47,540 bases of DNA from assembly GCA_003696105.1 (NCBI GenBank), contig RFGE01000190.1:1-47540 (forward strand), read 5' to 3'. Positions 29,743 to 37,518 of the stretch are shown piece after piece. The notes under the pieces are model-generated. The model was not told the origin of the DNA, made no database searches, and saw nothing but the letters and a program-made list of their open reading frames with translations. Made by a program: the position numbers and the translations under genes. Source of the stretch: Deltaproteobacteria bacterium. Its GTDB lineage: Bacteria; Myxococcota_A; Polyangia; Haliangiales; J016. Numbering within the stretch: position 1 is the first letter of the stretch; the number at the start of each line of letters is the position of its first letter.

Positions 29743-30240
29743 ATGACACGGTTGACCATCTTCGCGCTAGCACTTTCCGTCTTTTCCGGCGGTTGCGGAG
29801 AGCTCGGCCAGGTCGATTCGCCGCCGGGCGGGGGGGACCCTGGGGATCAACTCCCCGACGGGGTCGCGTGCCAGGCCGAGCTGTCGATCACGGGCACGCT
29901 CACGCCACCGGGGACCCCGCCGGATCCCGCCGAGGGCTGCGTGCCGGTCGGGACCTGGACCCTGCAGGTCGCGGTCGACGATCCGGGCACCTGCGACCAG
30001 GTCGATCACGAATCCACCTACGTCTACGAGGTGACCGGCGACATCGACAACGGCTACGACGTGACCTACCAGGGCACCCCCGCCGGCGAGGTCTACCTGA
30101 AGATCACATCGGAGGGCGGCGCCTGCCAGGGCAGCTTCGAGCATTACAGCGCCGACGGCAGCGCGCTGCTGCTGCTCAAGCCGTTCGAGGAAAACCTGGC
30201 GATCTCCGGCCGCGGTTACTTCGAGCGCTACGCCGAGTGA
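29743..30240 (+). CDS. small lipoprotein of unknown function
   Basis: 165 residues. The signal ends SVFSGGC. A Gly/Pro/Asp linker is followed by a beta-rich domain with three or four Cys (CQAEL, GCVPV, GTCDQV, ACQGSF), probably disulphide-bonded: GTWTLQVAVDDPG, STYVYEVTGDIDNGYDV and YLKITSEGG read as strands of a sandwich or lipocalin-like barrel. The start follows GAGG by a few bases. It is divergent from 28678-29718 across only 24 bases. Confidence 0.7.
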   Translation: MTRLTIFALALSVFSGGCGELGQVDSPPGGGDPGDQLPDGVACQAELSITGTLTPPGTPPDPAEGCVPVGTWTLQVAVDDPGTCDQVDHESTYVYEVTGDIDNGYDVTYQGTPAGEVYLKITSEGGACQGSFEHYSADGSALLLLKPFEENLAISGRGYFERYAE

Positions 30241-30380
30241 CGCGCTCACCGCCGCCTTGCGGCCGCGCCAGCCGCGCGGCCGGCGAGCGCGAGGCGGCGG
30301 GCGACGGCGCCGGCGGTCGGCGGCGCGCGGTGTGCGGGTTACCCGGTCGCGAGTGAGCCGCCGCCGGCCGTTCGTGCGAC

Positions 30381-30395
30381 GGCGTTCCCGTTGCA
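30381..30395 (+). promoter_or_regulatory. weak sigma-54-like element upstream of the short activator
   Basis: GGCGTTCCCGTTGCA has GG-N10-GC and TTGCA but misses the CAC of the -24 part. It lies 105 bases before the GTG at 30500. Confidence 0.25.
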
Positions 30396-30499
30396 CAAGC
30401 AACTGCCGGTCCGGCGTCGCGTTTCGCCTTCCAGGTCGGCGCCGGCGTGGTACGCTCACGGCGAATCGCGAGGCGGTTCGATCCAGAAAGGGGGCGGAC

Positions 30500-31576
30500 G
30501 TGAGTGGCCAGGCGGACGGCGCGGCGGCTGGGGTCGATTCATTGCGCGAGCGCGTGCGCAGCCGCAATCCGAAGATGCAGCGACTCGTCGACTACGCGGT
30601 CGCCGTCGCCAAGACGCCGTATGCGGTGTTGCTCGAAGGCGAGACCGGCACGGGCAAGGAAGTGTTCGCACGCGGCATCCACGCTGCCTCCGGCCGACCC
30701 GGGCCGTTCGTCCCGCTCAACTGCGCCGCCGTCCCCGACACCATGTTCGAGGCGGAACTGTTCGGCGCGCGCCGCGGGGCGTACACGGGGCTCGTCGACG
30801 AGCGTCCGGGCCTGTTGTCCGTGGCCGACCGCGGAACGCTGTTTCTCGACGAGATCGCCGACATGCCATTGCCGATGCAGTCCAAGCTGCTGCGCGTGCT
30901 CGAAGACGGCGAGATCCGCCCGCTGGGCGGCACGCGCTCGCTCCGCGTCGACGTGCGCGTCATCGCCGCCACGCACCGGTTCCTCAAGCCGCTCGTCGAG
31001 TCGGGGCGCTTCCGGCGCGATCTGTACTTCCGGCTGAGCGCCGCGTGCATTCGACTTCCGCCACTTCGCGACCGGCCGGAGGACATCCCGCTTCTGGTCG
31101 ACGCGGCAGTGGATGCCGCCTGCCGCCTGCAGAACGTTCCGCGCTGTTCGGTGAGCCGGGCGGCGATCAACGCGCTGATGCAGCACCCGTGGCCCGGCAA
31201 CATTCGCGAACTGAACAACTGCATCGCCGCGGCGGTCCTGCGCGCGCAAGGCGCTCCGATCACGCCGCCCGATCTGCAGCTGTCGCCGAGCGCGCCGGCC
31301 ATCCGGGCGACGGACGCCGGCGATCGCGGCGACGACGACGACGAGCCGCCGTGGATGCGCGGGCCGTTCTTCGATGCGCTCGAGGCGTTCGAGGCGCGCT
31401 ACCTGCGCTCGCTGCTGCGCGCGTCGCGCGGCAATCTGTCCGAGGCGTCACGGATCTCCGGATTGTCGCGGTCGGCGATCCGCAGCAAGGCCCGCGCCTA
31501 CGGCCTTCTCGGCGACGGCGACGGCGCGCCGGGCGTAGCGGCGAGGCAGCGCGTGCGAAAGCCGCCGCGCGAGTGA
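30500..31576 (+). CDS. single-domain sigma-54 activator (AAA+ plus Fis) without sensor domain
   Basis: 358 residues from a GTG preceded by AAGGGGGCGG. Only some 25 residues precede the AAA+ domain, so there is no receiver, FHA, GAF or PAS input. Walker A is G47-E-T-G-T-G-K53; Walker B is LFLDEIAD; the Arg region is present (RRDLYFRL). The sigma-54-contact loop reads GAYTGL (93-98) instead of GAFTGA. The C-terminal helix-turn-helix (LSEASRISGLSRSAIRSKA) is Fis-like. Without an input domain it may be active whenever expressed or controlled by a partner. A near-consensus sigma-54 promoter lies 140 bases after its stop, in front of the GGDEF gene. Confidence 0.9.
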   Translation: MSGQADGAAAGVDSLRERVRSRNPKMQRLVDYAVAVAKTPYAVLLEGETGTGKEVFARGIHAASGRPGPFVPLNCAAVPDTMFEAELFGARRGAYTGLVDERPGLLSVADRGTLFLDEIADMPLPMQSKLLRVLEDGEIRPLGGTRSLRVDVRVIAATHRFLKPLVESGRFRRDLYFRLSAACIRLPPLRDRPEDIPLLVDAAVDAACRLQNVPRCSVSRAAINALMQHPWPGNIRELNNCIAAAVLRAQGAPITPPDLQLSPSAPAIRATDAGDRGDDDDEPPWMRGPFFDALEAFEARYLRSLLRASRGNLSEASRISGLSRSAIRSKARAYGLLGDGDGAPGVAARQRVRKPPRE

Positions 31577-31715
31577 CGGGTACGCGCCACCCCGACGGCG
31601 CCTCATCCGTCGCCTTTTCCACAACCTACAGCACGGCCGCAAACCTGCACTGGCCGCTATCCGCCACTCCCGAAACGATCGCGCGTCCGACCCCACCTGG
31701 CGGCGCCACTTGCGG

Positions 31716-31731
31716 TGGCACGGGTGTTGCG
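31716..31731 (+). promoter_or_regulatory. near-consensus sigma-54 promoter of the c-di-GMP genes
   Basis: TGGCACGGGTGTTGCG matches TGGCACG-N4-TTGC at every defined position, with GG (31717-31718) and GC (31729-31730) 10 bases apart. Initiation near 31742 leaves a leader with CGAGGGGGA before the GTG at 31780. Confidence 0.75.
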
Positions 31732-31779
31732 TGTGCTTCAGCGCGGGCGAGCAAACTCATTCGAGGGGGAACGACGGCT

Positions 31780-32727
31780 GTGACGGAACACAATCCGGGC
31801 AATGTGTTGGTATTGCGCGCACAGGGAGCGGGGCACGGAACGGTGGAGGCGGCACTGCGCTCGACCGGCTATCGCGTGCTCACGGCAGCGGGAGGGCGGG
31901 ACGCGCTCCGGTTGTGCGCGTCCACCGACCGTCCGGACCTCGTGATTCTCGACGTCGAGGAAGCGACCGCGGACGCGCTGACATGGCTGACGGAGCTGCG
32001 CCGGACCACCCGACGGGCGTGCCTCCCTGCAATCGTCGTGTCCAGGGCACCCACGCGCGACTCCGCGGTCGCTTTCCTCGACGCCGGGGCGACCGACTAC
32101 GTCTCGCGCCCTGACGACGACGAGCTGCGCGCACGCGCGCGCTGCGCGATCGCCGCCGCGCGCGAGGCGCGCCGGTGGCGGGACGGCTCGACTGTCGACC
32201 CGCTCACGGGACTGCTCAACCGCCGCGGCCTGCTGGCGCGCATGGACATCGAGATCGCGCGCGCGGTGCGCGGGAGTGCGCCCCTGTCGGTTGCGTTTCT
32301 CGACCTCGACAACTTCGGCTGGGTCAACGAACACCGCGGCCATGCATTCGGCGACGACGTCCTGCGCGCGGTTTCGACTTCGTTGCAATACCAACTTCGG
32401 AGATGGGACGTGGCTGCGCGCTGGGGTGGCGACGAGTTCGTCGTCGCGCTTCCCGGCACGGGCCGCCTCGCAGCGGCCCGCGTGATGGCTCGCATCGACG
32501 CGGCGATCGCGCGCCTGCGCTGCGACGGCCGAACGCCGGACGGAGTCGGCGCATCCTGGGGCATCGCGAGCCTGTTTCAGGACGTACCGGGCAATGCCGA
32601 CCGCGCCGCCGAACGCCTCATCGAAGAGGCCGACCGCGCCATGTACCGGCGCAAGCACGCGCGCCGACGACCGCGCGGCGATCCGGAGTCGTCGTGGACG
32701 GCCGGCCGCAGCAGGGCAACCTCGTAG
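31780..32727 (+). CDS. GGDEF diguanylate cyclase with degenerate receiver
   Basis: 315 residues. The N-terminal receiver-like domain (about 8-125) keeps the central Asp (D58, VILDVEE) but has lost the acidic pair (VLVLRAQ instead of a DD) and has Arg where receivers have the conserved Lys (YVSRP). The GGDEF domain (about 140-300) is complete: DPLTGLLNRRG, DLDNFG and WG216-G-D-E-F, with RRWD five residues upstream as the inhibitory I-site. It should make c-di-GMP under product inhibition. Input is probably not classical phosphorylation. The PilZ gene begins 14 bases later. Confidence 0.92.
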   Translation: MTEHNPGNVLVLRAQGAGHGTVEAALRSTGYRVLTAAGGRDALRLCASTDRPDLVILDVEEATADALTWLTELRRTTRRACLPAIVVSRAPTRDSAVAFLDAGATDYVSRPDDDELRARARCAIAAAREARRWRDGSTVDPLTGLLNRRGLLARMDIEIARAVRGSAPLSVAFLDLDNFGWVNEHRGHAFGDDVLRAVSTSLQYQLRRWDVAARWGGDEFVVALPGTGRLAAARVMARIDAAIARLRCDGRTPDGVGASWGIASLFQDVPGNADRAAERLIEEADRAMYRRKHARRRPRGDPESSWTAGRSRATS

Positions 32728-32740
32728 ACGGGGGCGCGCG

Positions 32741-33469
32741 ATGATGGAGCGACGCAAATCGTACCGGATCCCGTTGCACGCCGACGCAGTGGTCCGCGCG
32801 CGCCGCATCGCCTATCGATGCACGGCGGACGATGTGTCCCTCGGCGGCGCTCACCTCACGCACACGCCGCGACTCGACCGCGGCACCCCGATCCAACTCG
32901 AGATTCGCCCGGCGGGATTCGATCCGGTGATCGCGACGGGCGAGGCCTGGCGGATCGGCGCCGACTGGATCGGCGTCCGCTTCGGCGCGCTCCACCCGGA
33001 CGCGGAGGATGCCGTCCACGACCTGTCGATCGCACTGCTCGAGCACGGCCGGCGACCGGGCGCACTCGTCGTCGAGTGCGACCGCCGGCGGCGGGCACGG
33101 CTCGCGGAACTGCTTTGTCGAGCTGGATTCGACGTGACCGTGGCCTGCACGCCGCTCGAAACGGTCGCCGCGCTGCAAGATCCGCTGTCGCACATTCGCG
33201 CGGCGATCGTCGACCTCGACCTCACGCAGACGTCCGGGTTGGAGGTGCTTCGCTACCTCGCCGTGGAGCACCCCGACATCCGGCGCGTGGCGGTCGCGCG
33301 CTGCCGCGGCCGCGGCGACGCGGATCGGCGGGTCGCCGCGCGGTACGCGCACCGGATCGTGTGCGAGCCGCTCTGCGGACGCCACGTCGCCGCCGCTGTT
33401 CGCGAGCGCAGGCGGCGCGCACCGGCCGCGGTGCGCGCCGCGTCGCGGCCGCCCGCGCGACTTCGGTGA
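32741..33469 (+). CDS. PilZ domain protein with C-terminal receiver-like domain
   Basis: 242 residues. The PilZ domain (about 1-95) shows ERRKSYR at the N-terminus and DVSLGGA, the RxxxR and DxSxxG c-di-GMP-binding motifs. The second domain (about 105-225) has the fold pattern of a receiver (GALVVECDRRRRARLAELLC, AIVDLDLTQTSGLEVL, and the closing IVCEPLCG); a DLD phosphoacceptor region is present, but the acidic pair is reduced to ECD and the Lys is replaced. It is probably a c-di-GMP effector, cotranscribed with the cyclase 14 bases upstream. An alternative ATG is one codon later. Confidence 0.88.
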   Translation: MMERRKSYRIPLHADAVVRARRIAYRCTADDVSLGGAHLTHTPRLDRGTPIQLEIRPAGFDPVIATGEAWRIGADWIGVRFGALHPDAEDAVHDLSIALLEHGRRPGALVVECDRRRRARLAELLCRAGFDVTVACTPLETVAALQDPLSHIRAAIVDLDLTQTSGLEVLRYLAVEHPDIRRVAVARCRGRGDADRRVAARYAHRIVCEPLCGRHVAAAVRERRRRAPAAVRAASRPPARLR

Positions 33470-33564
33470 CGGGATCCGCCCGTCGCGCGCACACGTCGCC
33501 CCCGCGGCCCGCGACCGGCCGTCCGGCGTGCCCGCGCCGAGCGGGCGGGCTGGCGACGGCAGCC

Positions 33565-33813
33565 CTACGGCGCGGCGTCGTCGGCGTCGTCGCCGCCGCC
33601 GTCGTCCGCCGCGTCGTCGCCGCCGATCTCCATCCACGGCTGGCGCTGCGGCCCGGGCACGATCCCCGCGATGTCCGGGTCGACGTCGCCGTCGGTCCCC
33701 GCGCGGCGCTTGTCCTCACGCCGTTCGGCGCGACGCCTCGCTTTTTCTGCGCGCTTGCGCTGGCGCTGCATCTCGCGCTGGCGCTTGGCAAAGGCAGACG
33801 GGTTGCGCGCCAT
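33565..33813 (-). CDS. small basic/acidic protein of unknown function
   Basis: 82 residues. The N-terminal half is a strongly basic helix (FAKRQREMQRQRKRAEKARRR), the middle contains DPDIAGIVPGPQ, and the end is a run of Asp and Gly. Such bipolar small proteins are common in myxobacteria and have no assigned role; nucleic-acid or ribosome association is only a guess. The frame is intact and has a coherent start (MARNPSAF), which is the argument for it being real. Confidence 0.6.
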   Translation of the reverse strand: MARNPSAFAKRQREMQRQRKRAEKARRRAERREDKRRAGTDGDVDPDIAGIVPGPQRQPWMEIGGDDAADDGGGDDADDAAP

Positions 33814-34010
33814 CCTACCGGCGCCCCCGGGGCGAGCAGCATGTCCAATCTGCCGCGTTCGTGGTCGTCATACGTCGATCGTGATCCATAAGTCCTCTGC
33901 ATCGCCGCCGCACACGACGCGGCGGTCGACGCACCGTACCAGGAAATCGACGGGCGTGCCGTGCTTTGGCACAGAAACTGCGTCGCCTTTGCGCGCGCGG
34001 CGCACCGTTT

Positions 34011-34016
34011 TACGAT
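34011..34016 (+). promoter_or_regulatory. candidate -10 box (TACGAT)
   Basis: TACGAT followed by 7 bases and the GTG at 34024. Confidence 0.4.
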
Positions 34017-34023
34017 CGGCGGC

Positions 34024-34581
34024 GTGTCGCGCATCCTCGCCACCGCCGTCCTCCTGCTGTGCGCCTGCGGCAGCGACGCGCCGTCGACCGCCGCCGCGAT
34101 CCACGTCCCGTTTCGCGTCCTCGGTCGCAGCGCCGACGGCGACGGCACCCTGCGCGATCGCGTCGCGGCGACCGACCTGCCCGACGACGCGTGGCGCGCG
34201 TTCGTCGCCGACGCGCGCGCGGCACTCGGCGGCGATCCCGCCGACATCGCCGTCACGGCCGCCGCGATCGCACTGGCTCCGTCGTCCGAAGGCGTGGCGC
34301 GCCTGGCCGAGGTGTTCGACGGCCCCGTGACCGTCCGCTGCGAGCTGACCGCGTCCGGCCGCGCGTACCCGCTCGCCGAGGGGCTCATCTACGAGAGGAC
34401 CGAGCCGGAGCCCGTCGCGCTCGCTCCGCGGTTCGCGCTGGCGGACGTGGAGCCCGACGACGTCGGGCCGCTGCTCGTCGGCGAATTTGACGTCGTGTTC
34501 GTGGGACAAGGCGGCGGTGCGTTTCGCGGTAGCGATGCGCGTGCCGACCTGAGCGTCACCCTGGAGATCGCGGCGCGGTAG
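34024..34581 (+). CDS. predicted lipoprotein of unknown function
   Basis: 185 residues from a GTG. The signal ends AVLLLCAC, a usable lipobox. The mature part is mixed alpha/beta without a recognised family: a strand-rich opening (HVPFRVLGRSADG), helices around DDAWRAFVADARAAL, then VTVRCELTASG and a closing strand pair (FDVVFVGQGGGAF, DLSVTLEIAAR). The upstream frame to 33961 would mask the signal. It stands alone between a convergent small gene and the kinase gene. Confidence 0.68.
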   Translation: MSRILATAVLLLCACGSDAPSTAAAIHVPFRVLGRSADGDGTLRDRVAATDLPDDAWRAFVADARAALGGDPADIAVTAAAIALAPSSEGVARLAEVFDGPVTVRCELTASGRAYPLAEGLIYERTEPEPVALAPRFALADVEPDDVGPLLVGEFDVVFVGQGGGAFRGSDARADLSVTLEIAAR

Positions 34582-34786
34582 CCTCACCGCCGCACGCCGC
34601 GCGGATGCACGCCGTGGCCGAGCGACGACACGTCGTCAGTCGGGCGGCGGCGGACGACCAACCGCGCCGCGATGTGAGGGCGGCGGCGCGAGAGATGCCT
34701 GTGCACGCCGCGACCACGGCGTCGCGCGACGCCGTGCCCCGCACCAGGGCCGCGGGGCACGCGACCGCAGCGACGCGGTCGGAACG

Positions 34787-36271
34787 TCAGTTCTTTACCG
34801 TGCCGTCGCCTTCCGTGAGCGCGCGCCGAACTCCCACGTCGTCCACGACGACGACGGGCGGTGTGCGGGCTCCGGCATCGTCGTCAGCCGCCGCGCGCTG
34901 CGCGACCGGCAACAGCACCCGGAAGACCGAGCCGCGGCCGGGTTCGGATTCCACGTCGATGGCGCCGCCGGCCTGCGCGACAATGCCGTAACAGGTCGCC
35001 AATCCGAGACCGGTGCCGCCCGCCGCCGACTTCGTCGTGAAAAACGGTTCGAAGATGTGCTCGCGTACGTCGCGCGACATCCCGCAACCGGTGTCGGATA
35101 CCTCAATCGCGGCGAACCGCGGCGCGAGCCGACGCGCGCGGCGGTCCGTCGACTCGTACACCGAGCGCGTGCGCACGACCAGCGTGCCGCCGTCCGGCAT
35201 GGTGTCGCGAGCGTTGACGGCCAGATTGAGCACGACTCGGTCGAGTTGGCGCGGATCGATGCACGTGCATCCAGCGGCCGGATCGAGGTCGACGACGACC
35301 GCGACATGCGCGCCGACCACTCGGCGCACCAGGGGCTCGATCGCCGAGATCGCCGCGTTGATGTCGACCCGTCTCGGTTGAGCGTCGTCGCGCTGTGCAA
35401 ACGTCATCAACTGGCGGGTGAGCGCGGCCGCGCGCTCGGCCGCGTCGCGGATCGTGGCGATCTCGGTGCGGCGCGGGTCGTCCGCGGGCGTCTTGACCTC
35501 GAGCAGGCGCGCCGACGCCGCGATGCCCGACACGACGTTACCAAAGTCGTGCGCAATGCCGCCGGCGAGTGTGGCGAGCGCGTCGAGGCGCCGGGCGTGC
35601 TCCAGTTCGACGGCGAGGCGGTCGCACGTGCCCGCCAGTTGCACGTTCGTCCGCGCCGGAAACCGCGCCGCTGCCAGCAGAAACAACGTGAGGCCGACGA
35701 CGGAGGTGAACTGCGCGACCGCCTGTTGCGCGGGCGACCACGCGACGACGCCGGCGGGCGCGACGCCCGCGCGGTCCAGCGCGAACCAGGCCGCCACCTC
35801 CCCGATGCACAGCAGGGTCCACATCCCGACGACCCAGCGGCGGCTCGCCACCAATACGGCGCACATCGGGATGGTCGCATTCCACACCAGCACCGAGGTG
35901 GGGAATCCGCCGCGCGCGGCGGCGAGGGCGCCGATGCCGGCGAAACACGCGGCGGCGAGCACGTTGCCCGCGAGCGCCACCGATCCGGCCTTTTGCAGAC
36001 AGCGCGGCACGCACAGCGCGACGGCCGCGGCACCGCCGACGAGCGCCGCCCCGAACCACCACGCGTACGCCGCGGCGAACCAGACGGCGTACGCGCCGAA
36101 CGTGGCGGCGGCCGCGCGCGACACCCACTCGAGTTGGCGAGCCCGCGCCGCCGTGCGCGCGCCGGCCAGGCCCGGGCCCGGCCGCCACGGTGCCGCGCGC
36201 CCGAAGCGTTCCCACCGCCCCCGCCCCCTATCGCGCCGTTCGACCCGTTCGCCGCGCCCGGTTTCTTTCAC
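34787..36271 (-). CDS. membrane histidine kinase with truncated receiver tail
   Basis: 494 residues from the GTG at 36271; the precise start is uncertain, since the first 50 residues are Arg/Gly-rich. Five or six membrane segments follow (about 55-205, for example FGAYAVWFAAAYAWWFGAAL and VVGLTLFLLAAARF). The HisKA domain has the phosphoacceptor H241 (GGIAHDFGN). The ATPase domain has N-box LNLAVNARDTMP, G1 DTGCGM and G2 GTGLGLA. After the kinase there are about 25 residues reading PPVVVVDDVGVRRAL, which is how a receiver begins, and then a stop. It looks like a hybrid kinase whose receiver has been lost. No response regulator gene is adjacent. Confidence 0.88.
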   Translation of the reverse strand: MKETGRGERVERRDRGRGRWERFGRAAPWRPGPGLAGARTAARARQLEWVSRAAAATFGAYAVWFAAAYAWWFGAALVGGAAAVALCVPRCLQKAGSVALAGNVLAAACFAGIGALAAARGGFPTSVLVWNATIPMCAVLVASRRWVVGMWTLLCIGEVAAWFALDRAGVAPAGVVAWSPAQQAVAQFTSVVGLTLFLLAAARFPARTNVQLAGTCDRLAVELEHARRLDALATLAGGIAHDFGNVVSGIAASARLLEVKTPADDPRRTEIATIRDAAERAAALTRQLMTFAQRDDAQPRRVDINAAISAIEPLVRRVVGAHVAVVVDLDPAAGCTCIDPRQLDRVVLNLAVNARDTMPDGGTLVVRTRSVYESTDRRARRLAPRFAAIEVSDTGCGMSRDVREHIFEPFFTTKSAAGGTGLGLATCYGIVAQAGGAIDVESEPGRGSVFRVLLPVAQRAAADDDAGARTPPVVVVDDVGVRRALTEGDGTVKN

Positions 36272-36345
36272 CAAAAAAAAGAGTAAGCAAAATCACTTCA
36301 AAAATACAAGAAAATTTTAAACACCTTGTAATTTTGCGGAATCGC
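36272..36345. other. AT-rich island upstream of the kinase gene
   Basis: Some 70 bases are mostly A and T in an otherwise GC-rich window. They contain AAAATACAAG (36301-36310) and, 14 bases on, CTTGTAATTTT (36325-36335), an inverted repeat with one bulged base. It could be the kinase promoter with an UP-like element, a bidirectional operator, or a remnant of foreign DNA. Confidence 0.75.
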
Positions 36346-36398
36346 ATACCCGTCCCCGACCCGTAGCCCGCGACCTGGCGGGTCGCTCGCACGCCGCG

Positions 36399-37451
36399 CT
36401 AGTCGGCGCGACAGCGCCCGATCGACGCGGCCACCGCCGCGTCGATCGGCTCGTGCTGCGGCGCGGGAAAGTCCCGCGGCGTCACCGCGCGCAGGGCCTC
36501 GAGCACCCGCGGCCACGCGCCGCACGCGCGGCGCAACCGCGCGAGCGCGGCGAAGCCGGCGTGGTAGGTGCGAAACTGCATCAGGTAGGCGTTGTTGGGC
36601 GGCTCGCCCCACCCGAGGTCGGCTGCGAGCGCGCGCAGCAGCCGCCGCTTCCGCCGCCGCTTGACCGCTTCGGGCGCGTCGGACCGATACACCGCGTCGA
36701 GGTCGGCGACCGCGCGCCGCAGGCGCTCGCCGGCGCGCCGCTCGTCGGCCAGCTCGCGGCGGTACTGCGCCAGCTCGTCGGACGCGGCGCCGAAGCGCTG
36801 CGCGAGATAGTCGGCGGTCATCGCGTCGGCGACGAAGGTCGCGACGCTCTCGTTGAACACTGACTGGTCCGGCACCAACACGTTGGCGTGCACCAGCTCG
36901 TGCAACAGCGTGTTGGCGAGCCCGCGCACGCCGCGTCCGGGGTCCAACATGGTCGACAGCACGGGATCGCGCAGCCATCCGCCGGTCGAATACGCCGCCA
37001 CCGGCCGCACGTACACCTCCCAGCCCGCGCGTTCGAGCCGGCGCGCGAACGCGATCGCGTCGCGCTGATCGAACCAGCCGAGGTACGGAAAGCTGCCGAC
37101 GAGCGGGAACCGCCACAGCTTCGGCTCGAACGCCAGCGGCCGGCACGCGGTCACGAACCACACCACGCCCTCGCCGGCGATCGGCACGTAGCGATCGTAG
37201 TTGCCGCGGGTGGCCAGACCGCTCGCGCGCGCGAACGCGAGCACGCGGTCGACCTCGATCAGCAGGGCCCGGGTCGCGGGATCGGTATCGGGATCCGCGA
37301 TGACTTCAGCGCGTGGACGCGCTCGCTGCCACAGGTCGAGCTGGCCGAAGCCGGCCTGTACCGCGTAACGCGCGCGCACACAGCCGGACGCGGCCGTTGC
37401 GACCGCGAAGGCGACCGCCGAAGCGACCAACAGCGAACGCACGCGCGACAT
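36399..37451 (-). CDS. predicted aminopeptidase of the DUF2265 (COG4324) type, lipoprotein
   Basis: 350 residues. The signal ends AVATAASGC, a lipobox. The N-terminus [18 protein letters not shown], then [12 protein letters not shown] and [19 protein letters not shown], and the metal motif HELVHANV with NESVATF downstream, all match the DUF2265 pattern. HELVH plus the following Glu indicate a zinc metallopeptidase (gluzincin-like). Location is the cell envelope. Its substrate is not known. The downstream 100 residues are Arg/Ala-rich helices. The gene is divergent from polX and its promoter region contains a TATCCT box about 24 bases upstream of the ATG. Confidence 0.85.
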   Translation of the reverse strand: MSRVRSLLVASAVAFAVATAASGCVRARYAVQAGFGQLDLWQRARPRAEVIADPDTDPATRALLIEVDRVLAFARASGLATRGNYDRYVPIAGEGVVWFVTACRPLAFEPKLWRFPLVGSFPYLGWFDQRDAIAFARRLERAGWEVYVRPVAAYSTGGWLRDPVLSTMLDPGRGVRGLANTLLHELVHANVLVPDQSVFNESVATFVADAMTADYLAQRFGAASDELAQYRRELADERRAGERLRRAVADLDAVYRSDAPEAVKRRRKRRLLRALAADLGWGEPPNNAYLMQFRTYHAGFAALARLRRACGAWPRVLEALRAVTPRDFPAPQHEPIDAAVAASIGRCRAD

Positions 37452-37506
37452 CCTGGCAGCCGACCGGGGGCACCGCCAGGATAGCAGACGGCCGGTCGAG
37501 GTCCGC

Positions 37507-37512
37507 TACACT
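37507..37512 (+). promoter_or_regulatory. candidate -10 box (TACACT) of polX
   Basis: TACACT followed by 6 bases and the GTG at 37519; no Shine-Dalgarno sequence fits. Confidence 0.5.
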
Positions 37513-37518
37513 GCGGCC

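Noticed and set aside
33868-34587. 239-residue minus-strand frame
   Set aside because: Antisense to the lipoprotein at 34024, which has a lipobox and a -10 box.
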